Shown here one piece after another: positions 26,050 to 33,311 of a stretch of 64,000 nucleotides of DNA. The position numbers and the translations under genes are program-made. Under the pieces are notes generated by a model, which was not told the DNA's origin, searched no databases, and saw nothing but the letters and a program-made list of their open reading frames with translations. The stretch is from Faecalicatena contorta (GTDB lineage: Bacteria > Bacillota > Clostridia > Lachnospirales > Lachnospiraceae): NCBI RefSeq assembly GCF_003149105.1, contig NZ_QGDS01000002.1, positions 485,837-549,836 of the forward strand, written 5' to 3'. Numbering within the stretch: the first letter of the stretch is position 1; every line of letters starts with the position of its first letter.

Positions 26050-27017
26050 CACTGAAAAAAAAGATTATAATCCTGGTATTGAGCGCATGCGGGGTAGCAG
26101 GAATCGTGATTTTCAGCACAAATCCCCAGCAAATAAAGGGAGAGGAAGTGTATCAGATATCCTATATCCATCGCGGCGAGATACCGGAAGAGTCACAACA
26201 GGTAATCTTACAGGGGATGGAGCAGGCATCCAATGCATTTAATGTAGAGCTTACGGCAGTCAATTCTGGGAATCGGGCTGATGCCAATGGGCAGAAGGCG
26301 CTGTTGGAAAAAGAAGTGGAGAATGGGGCAGATGCGATTCTTATAGAGGGTATAGACGACGATGGGGTCAGGGCTGAGCTGGAAAAGATTAATGCAGTGA
26401 TACCGGTTGTTGAGGTGAAATCCCGTACCGGGGACGGGAAAGATAATAAGATAATCCAGATCCATGCAGATGACTATGTAATCGGGCAGGAATTAGGAAA
26501 ATCGATTTTGAAACGGCTGGGGCCTGAAGAGGGCGTGATTCTGGTAAAGAGCGGGACAGAGTATTCAGATGTGGCAGAGCGGTATCTGGGAGTGAAGGAG
26601 ATTATGGATGTTTCAGCGGTTCCGGTTGAGGAGGTTGATGCAGGTACTGATGAGGTGTCACGTGCATTAATGTTTACGAACCTAATGGCAAACCAGAGCA
26701 CACGTCATATTGTTGCTTTCAGCAGCCCGGAGCTGGAAGCCCTGGGAAAAGCCAAGCAGGAAAATCCCGATTTTAAGGATATTTCTATCTATGGAACCGG
26801 AAATACGAATCAGATCATCAACTATCTGGAAAGCGGCACTATCCAAGTGATTGGTGTATCGAATGAGTACAGCATTGGGTATTTAAGTGTCAGAAATGCA
26901 GTCATGAAACTGAACGAAGAAGAAATAGAGAAGAATCAGATCAAATATTCCATCATTGACGCCAGCCAAATATACAAGAAAGAAAATCAGCGTCTTCTAT
27001 TTCCATTTGTACAGTAG
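26046..27017 (+). CDS. Membrane-anchored sugar-binding protein, probable kinase co-sensor
   Basis: A 323-residue type I periplasmic-binding fold protein starting at GTG 26046, overlapping the kinase stop by 4 bases. The N-terminus has KKK followed by a hydrophobic stretch containing LSAC (Cys15) but also continuing through GVAGIVIFS, so it is either a lipoprotein or a single-pass anchored protein. Later motifs: ADAILIEGIDDDG, HADDYVIGQELGKSIL, a LacI-like core. No transporter subunit accompanies it. By analogy with XylFII-type co-sensors it may present a sugar to the YesM kinase; this role is inferred. Confidence 0.75.
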   Translation: MTLKKKIIILVLSACGVAGIVIFSTNPQQIKGEEVYQISYIHRGEIPEESQQVILQGMEQASNAFNVELTAVNSGNRADANGQKALLEKEVENGADAILIEGIDDDGVRAELEKINAVIPVVEVKSRTGDGKDNKIIQIHADDYVIGQELGKSILKRLGPEEGVILVKSGTEYSDVAERYLGVKEIMDVSAVPVEEVDAGTDEVSRALMFTNLMANQSTRHIVAFSSPELEALGKAKQENPDFKDISIYGTGNTNQIINYLESGTIQVIGVSNEYSIGYLSVRNAVMKLNEEEIEKNQIKYSIIDASQIYKKENQRLLFPFVQ

Positions 27018-27087
27018 CCGGTTCTGGATGGTAATGATTGAGAACGGTACGGGTTTCTATATAAGTTTTGGAGGGCAGGATAGGGGA

Positions 27088-28155
27088 ATGAGCATGAAGC
27101 AGGCATTGAAAATATTATGGAAAAGGACAGGGATAATAATTCTAATTATAGGGATTATGTTATGTTCGGGATGCGCCGGCAAGAATATGCCTGAACAGGA
27201 AAATAGTCCGATTAAAATAGGAGTTGCTATCTACAGGGGGGATGATGCGTTTATATCTTCTCTGAGCGGCCATCTGACAAGTGAAGCGAAAGCTCTTGAG
27301 GTGAAGTTGGGGCGCAAGGTAATCGTAAACCTTGCAGATGCCAAGAATAATCAGGGAAGCCAAAATGACCAGGTAGATAACTTTATTAATAAGGGATATG
27401 ATATTATCTGCGTAAATATGGTTGACAGGACAGCAGCGGCAGTGATTGCAGATAAAACAAAGGAAGCCGGTATTCCGATTATATTTTTTAACAGGGAACC
27501 GGTGGAAGAGGACATGCAGATCTGGAATAAAGAATATTATGTCGGTACAGATGCAGAAGAAGCAGGAATTCTGCAAGGGGAGCTTCTTGTCAGCGCCTAT
27601 GAAAGAAATCCCCAGAGCATAGATAAGAATAGGGATGGAAAGCTTCAGTATGTGATGCTGGAAGGCGAACAGGTGCATCAGGATGCATTGATACGCACAG
27701 AGTTTTCAGTGAAGTCGGTCCTTCAGGCGGGAATTGAGATGGATAAGCTAGGGAGTGAGATGTGTAACTGGATGCGTTCGCCATCCTATGAAGCAATGCT
27801 GAAATGGCTGGAAGAGTATGGTGATGCAATTGAAGTAGTGGTGGCCAACAATGACGAAATGGCTCTTGGGGCAGTGCAGGCCCTGCGTGAAAAGAATATG
27901 TTAAAAAACGGTCCGATTGTTCTGGGTATTGACGGAACGAAAGACTGTTTGGAGTCAATATCTAAAGGGGAGATATACGGTACCGTAAAAAATGATGCAA
28001 AAAGACAGGCAGAGGTGATATTAACCATCGGAGGTGCCTGTATCGAAGGGAAAAATCCTTCGGATATGGTTCCGGAACTGGAAGGACATTATGTGCGGGT
28101 TCCACATTATAAAGTGACGTTGGTAAATGCGAATGTAGTTCTGAAGCAGGAATAA
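27088..28155 (+). CDS. Second galactose-type sugar-binding lipoprotein (MglB paralogue)
   Basis: About 355 residues from the ATG at 27088 (27094 is also possible); the longer open frame to 26956 overlaps the previous gene and lacks a ribosome site. Signal peptide with LCSGC near residue 29. The body parallels the MglB at 18577: VNMVDRTAAAVI, PIIFFNREPVEEDMQIWNKE, calcium-loop-like DKNRDGKLQYVMLEGE and NNDEMALGAVQALRE. It may serve the MglAC transporter with a different sugar, or act as a sensor with the adjacent two-component system. A strong terminator follows. Confidence 0.85.
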   Translation: MSMKQALKILWKRTGIIILIIGIMLCSGCAGKNMPEQENSPIKIGVAIYRGDDAFISSLSGHLTSEAKALEVKLGRKVIVNLADAKNNQGSQNDQVDNFINKGYDIICVNMVDRTAAAVIADKTKEAGIPIIFFNREPVEEDMQIWNKEYYVGTDAEEAGILQGELLVSAYERNPQSIDKNRDGKLQYVMLEGEQVHQDALIRTEFSVKSVLQAGIEMDKLGSEMCNWMRSPSYEAMLKWLEEYGDAIEVVVANNDEMALGAVQALREKNMLKNGPIVLGIDGTKDCLESISKGEIYGTVKNDAKRQAEVILTIGGACIEGKNPSDMVPELEGHYVRVPHYKVTLVNANVVLKQE

Positions 28156-28182
28156 TACTGGGTGACTGTCAAATAAAAGAAG

Positions 28183-28228
28183 ATGCGGCGTATTATGGCT
28201 TGTAAAAAGCGTAATACACCGCATTTTT
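28183..28228 (+). terminator. Terminator ending the sugar locus (copy B of a twin pair)
   Basis: A 15-base stem, 28183-28197 with 28210-28224, followed by TTTTTAAATT. Nearly identical to the terminator at 18343-18390; several differences keep pairing through G-T. Confidence 0.85.
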
Positions 28229-28315
28229 AAATTGTTTTGTAACCCGTTGATATTAGTTACATACGTATAAAAAATTTCAAGAAATAGACAAATATAACAC
28301 AATATATCCTAAAGT

Positions 28316-28330
28316 TGAAATAAAATTTCA
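28316..28330 (+). promoter_or_regulatory. Candidate MurR/RpiR operator palindrome
   Basis: TGAAATAAAATTTCA is a perfect 15-base palindrome 16 bases before the -35 box of the N-acetylmuramate operon. RpiR-family repressors commonly bind TGAAA...TTTCA-like sites. The regulator encoded at 30736 is the natural candidate. Confidence 0.5.
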
Positions 28331-28346
28331 TTTATATTCAAGTTAA

Positions 28347-28374
28347 TTGACAAAAACATTTCAACTGATAATAT
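28347..28374 (+). promoter_or_regulatory. Promoter of the N-acetylmuramate operon
   Basis: TTGACA (28347-28352), 16 bases, TAATAT (28369-28374), about 48 bases before the GNAT start codon. Confidence 0.55.
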
Positions 28375-28421
28375 GTAGTTATAAGGCCGGTTCGAATATG
28401 ATTCTTGGAAGGAGAAAAAGG

Positions 28422-29360
28422 ATGGAAATTAGACACTATATCCAAAAGGATGAAACAGAGGTTGTTGATTTATGGAATCGAACCTGTACATTTGATGCGC
28501 TTGATGTTAAAAAGTTTCGGAGGCAGGCAATACTGGATGAGAATTTCGATGCGGATTTAAGCTGGGTTGCATTGGACAAAGGAATAATCATCGGCTTTAT
28601 TTACGGAACAAAACGAAAGTTTCCATATCTGGAGCGGGGATTGGAACCGGAACGCGGCTGGGTCAATGTTCTGTTTGTAGACAAAGAATATCAGCACTGT
28701 GGAATTGGAACTCAACTGCTTACAAATTGTGAAAATGCTCTAAAAGAAGCTGGCTGCAAAAATATTACTCTGGGTGCATATTCGCCCAATTACTTCTTTC
28801 CTGGGGTAGATTCAGGGAATTATCCAATGGCAATCCGCTTTTTTGAAAAAATGGGATACATTCCTCAGGAAGAGCACTATTCAATGGGAAAAAATCTTCA
28901 CGGTTATCAGATTCCGGAGAGAACAATTCAAAAACAAAAAGAGGCAGAAGAAAAAGGCTACCAATTTCTGAAATTCCGATATGAATATACCTTGGAGCTG
29001 CTGGAATTTCTGCAGATAGAATTCGGTGGCGGCTGGAAACGTAATGCATTGATTGCAATGCAAAAAGAAATTGCAGAAGATTTGATCCTGCTTGTACTAA
29101 ATTGTGAAAACAAAATTTGTGGTTTTTGTATGAGGGCGATTGATGGAAATCCTATGAGGTTCGGTCCGATTGGAGTAGCGCAATCTGAAAGAAATGCTGG
29201 TATTGGAGGGATTCTTCTGGATATTCAATGCTGCGAAATGTCTAAAAAGGGAATATACAGAATGTATTTCGTAACAACAGACGAACCGGGAAGAAGATAC
29301 TATGAACGGCATGGTCTGGAGGTATTTAGAACATTTATTTCTTACAAAAAGGAACTATAG
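28422..29360 (+). CDS. Double GNAT-domain N-acetyltransferase in the MurNAc operon
   Basis: About 312 residues from the ATG at 28422, with AAGGAG upstream. Two GNAT folds follow each other: the first with the acetyl-CoA loop EYQHCGIGTQLL and RFFEKMGYIPQ, the second with RNAGIGGILL and RRYYERHGLEVFRTF. It opens the operon of the MurNAc PTS. In Bacillus subtilis a GNAT gene (ybbJ) also sits next to murQ-murR-murP, but its substrate is not established. Acetylation of an amino sugar or of de-acetylated muramic acid is a reasonable guess, no more. Confidence 0.8.
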   Translation: MEIRHYIQKDETEVVDLWNRTCTFDALDVKKFRRQAILDENFDADLSWVALDKGIIIGFIYGTKRKFPYLERGLEPERGWVNVLFVDKEYQHCGIGTQLLTNCENALKEAGCKNITLGAYSPNYFFPGVDSGNYPMAIRFFEKMGYIPQEEHYSMGKNLHGYQIPERTIQKQKEAEEKGYQFLKFRYEYTLELLEFLQIEFGGGWKRNALIAMQKEIAEDLILLVLNCENKICGFCMRAIDGNPMRFGPIGVAQSERNAGIGGILLDIQCCEMSKKGIYRMYFVTTDEPGRRYYERHGLEVFRTFISYKKEL

Positions 29361-29395
29361 TTTGATGTTGGATTCAGGAATGAGGAGGAAGCTTT

Positions 29396-30730
29396 ATGAG
29401 TAATCAAAAAATCACATTAGACATTATTGAATTACTAGGAACCAAGGAAAACTTACTTTCTGTAGAAAATTGTATGACACGTGTACGTATCAATGTAAAA
29501 GATGTTGAAAAATGTGAGGTTGAGCAACTGAAAAAGTTAGAGTATATTTTAGGAACTACAGTACAGGGAAATAATGTGCAGCTCGTTGTAGGACCGGGTA
29601 AAAGCAGTAAAATTGCAGCAGAAATTTCCGAAATTACAGGAATTAAAAGCAGCGAGGTTGATGAAGCAGCAGTCCGAAAGGAAGAGAACCGGGAGAAGAA
29701 TAATACACCGTTTAAAAGAGTACTAAAGAAGGTTGCTAGTGTATTTATTCCAATTCTACCTGCATTTATTGCATGTGGATTGATGGTAGCAATTTATGAA
29801 GCGGGCTATGTGTTTTTTCCGGGATTGGAGGAAACTGACTTTGGTAAGATCTTATCAGCCATTGCATATTCCGTGTTTAGTCTTTTGCCAATTATCGTGG
29901 GCTATAATACCGCAAAGGAATTTGGCGGTTCTCCAATTTTGGGGGCAGTATTGGCAGCAATTTTAAATACTGCCAGCATTACCGGAATTCATATCATGGG
30001 GATTGAATGTGCAGCTGGCCGGGGTGGCGTTATTTCTATCTTGATTGTTGCTGCAATTGGAGCAAAACTAGAGAGAATAATTCGGAAAAGAATGCCGGAA
30101 ATATTGGATACATTCTTAACACCGCTTTTCACGATTTTTATCATGACGTTTTTAGGCCTTATTATTTTCCAGCCTCTTGCAGGACTTGTATCAGATACTG
30201 TAGGAAATTTTGTACAATATATTATTTATAATGTTCCGGCGTTAGCTGGTTTGGCAACCCTGGTTTATCTGCCGCTGGTTATGACAGGTATGCATCACGG
30301 TCTGATTGCTGTTAATGCACAGTTAATTACTGATTTTGGTGTAACATATTTGCTTCCGGTTACATGTATGGCAGGTGCAGGTCAGGTAGGAGCATCTTTT
30401 TATGTGCTTTTAAAAACCAAAAACAAACGTCTTAAAAAGGTGTGCAAGAATGCATTGCCGGTTGGGATGCTGGGAATTGGAGAACCTTTGATGTGGGGTG
30501 TGACGGTTCCATTAGGAAAACCATTTCTTGCTTCTTGCCTGGGCGGTGCAGTAGGTGGCAGCGCTGTGGCAATAATGCATGTGGCAGCAAAAATTCCGGA
30601 GTTATCAGGGCTGCAGCTTTCACTGATAACAACTAGTCCTCTTAAATATTTAATTGGTATTGCAATCTCATACGCAGCAGGTTTTCTATTCTGTATGCTA
30701 TTAGGGTTTGCTGATCCGGAAGAAGAATAA
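29396..30730 (+). CDS. murP: PTS EIIBC permease, N-acetylmuramic acid type
   Basis: A 444-residue protein. Residues 1-80 are a glucose-family EIIB domain with phosphorylated Cys26 in ENCMTRVRINVKD; from about residue 105 an EIIC membrane domain with PAFIACGLMVAIYEAG, a LVMTGMHHGLIAVNAQLI segment and GIGEPLMWGVTVPLGKPFL. There is no EIIA domain, matching MurP, which borrows one. Its operon supplies MurQ, so MurNAc entering as MurNAc 6-phosphate is the most likely substrate; other beta-glucoside or sucrose-type sugars are less likely given the neighbours. Confidence 0.85.
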   Translation: MSNQKITLDIIELLGTKENLLSVENCMTRVRINVKDVEKCEVEQLKKLEYILGTTVQGNNVQLVVGPGKSSKIAAEISEITGIKSSEVDEAAVRKEENREKNNTPFKRVLKKVASVFIPILPAFIACGLMVAIYEAGYVFFPGLEETDFGKILSAIAYSVFSLLPIIVGYNTAKEFGGSPILGAVLAAILNTASITGIHIMGIECAAGRGGVISILIVAAIGAKLERIIRKRMPEILDTFLTPLFTIFIMTFLGLIIFQPLAGLVSDTVGNFVQYIIYNVPALAGLATLVYLPLVMTGMHHGLIAVNAQLITDFGVTYLLPVTCMAGAGQVGASFYVLLKTKNKRLKKVCKNALPVGMLGIGEPLMWGVTVPLGKPFLASCLGGAVGGSAVAIMHVAAKIPELSGLQLSLITTSPLKYLIGIAISYAAGFLFCMLLGFADPEEE

Positions 30731-30735
30731 ATAAG

Positions 30736-31584
30736 ATGAAAAGTGTACTTATTAGATTTCAAGAATATCAAGAGAAAGCAAGCAGTGCAGAGAGAATAGT
30801 GGTCCGGTTTATTTTAGAATACCCAAAAGAATCTTCTTCCTATACTATACATCAGTTGGCCGCTGCTTCTTTCTCATCTGCCTCAACAATCGTAAGACTA
30901 TGTAAAAAAACAGGATTTTCAGGATATAAAGAATTTCAAAAAGCACTGATTGCGGAACTGATTATCCGTGAAGAAAGTGATAACGCCTACAGTGAAGAAA
31001 TCCAAAGGGAAGACCGGCTGGAAGAACTTATTGCAAAGATTACCTATAAGAACATCACATCCCTGGAAAAAACCAGAAAATTGATGGACGAAGCTGTGCT
31101 GGAACAGTGTGTGGTTTTGTTAGAACAATGTCGGAACATTTGTTTTTTTGGTATCGGTTCTTCTCTTTTGGTGGCACAGGATGCCTATATGAAATTTTTG
31201 AGAGTAGATAAGGTATGTTTTATTCATAATGATTGGCACGTGCAGCAGCTTTATGCTAAAAATATGACCTCAAAAGATTTGGCTATTGTCATTAGCTATT
31301 CAGGTCTTATGGAAGAAATGGTGACATGTGCACAAATTGCAAAAGAAAGAGGGGCTTCTGTAATTGCAATTACCAGGGTTGCGGATTCAAAGCTGGCACG
31401 CGTAGCGGATTATAAGCTCTATGTGGCAGCTTCTGAATTCCTGATTCGAAGCGGGGCAATGTCTTCCCGAATTTCGCAATTAAATGTTGTGGATATTTTA
31501 TATACAGCATATTTAAACCGGCATTTTGAAGAAGCTGCTATACAAGTGAAGAAAACGTATATACCAAAAAAACAGGAGGAATAG
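30736..31584 (+). CDS. murR: RpiR-family regulator, MurR-like
   Basis: A 282-residue regulator with an N-terminal HTH_6 domain (TIHQLAAASFSSASTIVRLCKK) and a C-terminal SIS sugar-phosphate-binding domain (CFFGIGSSLLVAQDA; SKDLAIVISYSGLMEEM). In this family MurNAc 6-phosphate releases the repressor from DNA. It is 5 bases from the PTS gene and before murQ. The palindrome at 28316-28330 is a plausible target. Confidence 0.85.
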   Translation: MKSVLIRFQEYQEKASSAERIVVRFILEYPKESSSYTIHQLAAASFSSASTIVRLCKKTGFSGYKEFQKALIAELIIREESDNAYSEEIQREDRLEELIAKITYKNITSLEKTRKLMDEAVLEQCVVLLEQCRNICFFGIGSSLLVAQDAYMKFLRVDKVCFIHNDWHVQQLYAKNMTSKDLAIVISYSGLMEEMVTCAQIAKERGASVIAITRVADSKLARVADYKLYVAASEFLIRSGAMSSRISQLNVVDILYTAYLNRHFEEAAIQVKKTYIPKKQEE

Positions 31585-31611
31585 AATCTGTACTCAGAGG
31601 AAAGGATTAAA

Positions 31612-32505
31612 ATGGAAAAAGAACAATTGCATCGGTTAAGTACGGAGATATCCAATCCAAAATCAAAAGAAATGGATATAATGGAAATTCATGAATTGTT
31701 GGTTTTAATGAATCAGGAAGATGAAAATGTAATAAAAACAGTCAGGAAAGCGATCCCGACAATCGAACAAGCGGTGAAACAAGTTATTTATGCACTCGAA
31801 AACGGAGGAAGACTAATTTATGTGGGCGCAGGAACGAGCGGAAGAATAGGGGTAATGGATGCGGTAGAATGTATTCCTACCTTTTCTACAACAGATGAAG
31901 TGATTGCAATTATGGCAGGTGGAGAAAAGGCCTTTGCCCGTGCAAATGAAGGAGCAGAAGATTCCGAGGAACTAGCCGCAAAAGACCTGGAAAACGTAAG
32001 ATTAAAAAAAGAGGATGTGGTTTTGGCTATTGCAGCCTCCGGTAGAACACCCTATTGTATTGGAGCGCTGAAGGCGGCTAAAGAAAAAGGAGCAGCTTGT
32101 ATCAGTCTTGCATGCAATTATCATGCCGCTATTTCTGATTATGCAGATATTGCAATAGAAGTAGATGCAGGACCAGAAGTGTTAACCGGTTCTACCAGAC
32201 TCAAAGCGGGAACCTGCCAAAAATTGGTTTTGAATATGATATCAACTACAGCGATGGTGGGGATTGGCAAAGTATATGGTAATCACATGGTGGATATGAA
32301 GGCTACCAATCATAAGCTGGAAGACCGTGCAAAGCGGATTATAATGGAAAGTACGCAGTGTTCAGAAAATCAAGCAGTTTTGGCATTGCAGCAGGCAGAT
32401 CAATCAATAAAGACAGCAATTGTAATGCTCCTGACAGGAGCATCACGAGAAGAAGCAGAACAGAAACTCTGTAAAGCAAAAGGGTTTGTAAAAAAATGTA
32501 TCTAA
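31612..32505 (+). CDS. murQ: N-acetylmuramic acid 6-phosphate etherase
   Basis: A 297-residue SIS-domain protein with strong family motifs: LIYVGAGTSGRIGVMDAVEC near residue 66, GGEKAFARANEGAEDSEE near 103, AIAASGRTPYCIGAL, EVDAGPEVLTGSTRLKAGTC near 187, and NHMVDMKATNHKLEDRA. MurQ cleaves the lactyl ether of MurNAc 6-phosphate, giving GlcNAc 6-phosphate and lactate. It defines the operon as a peptidoglycan-sugar recycling or scavenging unit. Its end overlaps the frame of the EIIA gene. Confidence 0.96.
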   Translation: MEKEQLHRLSTEISNPKSKEMDIMEIHELLVLMNQEDENVIKTVRKAIPTIEQAVKQVIYALENGGRLIYVGAGTSGRIGVMDAVECIPTFSTTDEVIAIMAGGEKAFARANEGAEDSEELAAKDLENVRLKKEDVVLAIAASGRTPYCIGALKAAKEKGAACISLACNYHAAISDYADIAIEVDAGPEVLTGSTRLKAGTCQKLVLNMISTTAMVGIGKVYGNHMVDMKATNHKLEDRAKRIIMESTQCSENQAVLALQQADQSIKTAIVMLLTGASREEAEQKLCKAKGFVKKCI

Positions 32506-32528
32506 ACAGAAAATACATGGAGATTAGT

Positions 32529-33011
32529 ATGGCTAAATTATTAAAAAGCAAAAAAGAGCATGTGATTGGAGCTCCGGTCAAAGGAAAGGCGGTACCGTTT
32601 CAGGAGGTGAATGATCCCATATTCCGTGAAGAGCTGCTGGGAAAGGGTATTGGAATAATTCCGATGGATGGACAGATTTATGCACCGGCAGATGGAAAAA
32701 TAGACATGGTTTTTGATACCTTGCATGCACTAAGTATGACAACCGGAGATGGTGCAGAGATTTTAATTCATGTAGGGATTGATACAGTACAGCTAAAAGG
32801 AGATGGCTTTAAGAGCTATGTGAAGGCAGGTGACCGGATAAAAAAAGGAGCATCTCTGCTGAGCGTGGATTTGGAAAAAGTGAAAAGAAACGGATACGAT
32901 TCAGTTACGCTGATGGTGGTTTGCAATACCGGGGATTACGCGTCGGTGGAAGGTATCTCTGGAATGGATATTTTAGCCGGAGATGATGTACTTATTATAA
33001 AAGAAAAATAA
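32529..33011 (+). CDS. PTS glucose-family EIIA (Crr-like)
   Basis: About 160 residues from the ATG at 32529, which has GGAG 6 bases upstream; earlier ATGs at 32496 and 32517 overlap murQ. Family motifs include VNDPIFREELLGKGIGIIP, YAPADGKIDMVFDTLHA and the phosphorylated His in GAEILIHVGIDTVQL, then KSYVKAGDRIKKG. It would pass phosphate to the EIIB of the MurNAc permease, which lacks its own EIIA. A dedicated copy in the operon makes uptake independent of a general Crr. Confidence 0.9.
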   Translation: MAKLLKSKKEHVIGAPVKGKAVPFQEVNDPIFREELLGKGIGIIPMDGQIYAPADGKIDMVFDTLHALSMTTGDGAEILIHVGIDTVQLKGDGFKSYVKAGDRIKKGASLLSVDLEKVKRNGYDSVTLMVVCNTGDYASVEGISGMDILAGDDVLIIKEK

Positions 33012-33080
33012 AAGTAATAGAAGAGGATGTATCTGTTAGTAGTTTAAATAAATATTAAGCAGACAATTGAACATTAGCAT

Positions 33081-33126
33081 AAGCCCATAATCAGTTATTA
33101 AATCTAATTGATTATGGGCTTATTTT
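33081..33126. terminator. Terminator after the MurNAc operon
   Basis: AAGCCCATAATCA (33081-33093) pairs exactly with TGATTATGGGCTT (33109-33121), followed by ATTTTA. The stem is symmetric and can serve both strands. Confidence 0.8.
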
Positions 33127-33186
33127 AGTGCCAGGGCTATTAGATGGTAATTTTAGAACTGCTGCTATAAAACAGAAGTGTATTTT

Positions 33187-33300
33187 TTATTCTAACAGGG
33201 CTGATGTAAAATCAGTCAACAATTTTGTTATTCCATCGTCAAGTGGTCCGTTTTGAGAAGGTTTTGCCCAATGTATAAAGTTTGATCTATTTGCCGCAGT
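33187..33300 (-). pseudogene. C-terminal remnant of an unidentified protein
   Basis: Right after the ABC gene stop an open frame on the minus strand reads ...NRSNFIHWAKPSQNGPLDDG and ends ...TKLLTDFTSALLE before a stop at 33187. It looks like a natural protein C-terminus (mixed, protein-like composition) with no start codon of its own, and the frame continues upstream only inside the ABC gene in another frame. I do not recognise the family. It may be what is left of a third gene of the exporter operon. The rest of 33122-33186 shows nothing. Confidence 0.35.
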
Positions 33301-33311
33301 TTTTTGTTGTT

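Noticed and set aside
26956..27087. N-terminal extension of the second sugar-binding lipoprotein
   Set aside because: The extension overlaps the previous gene and hides the lipoprotein signal peptide; the ATG at 27088 or 27094 fits better.
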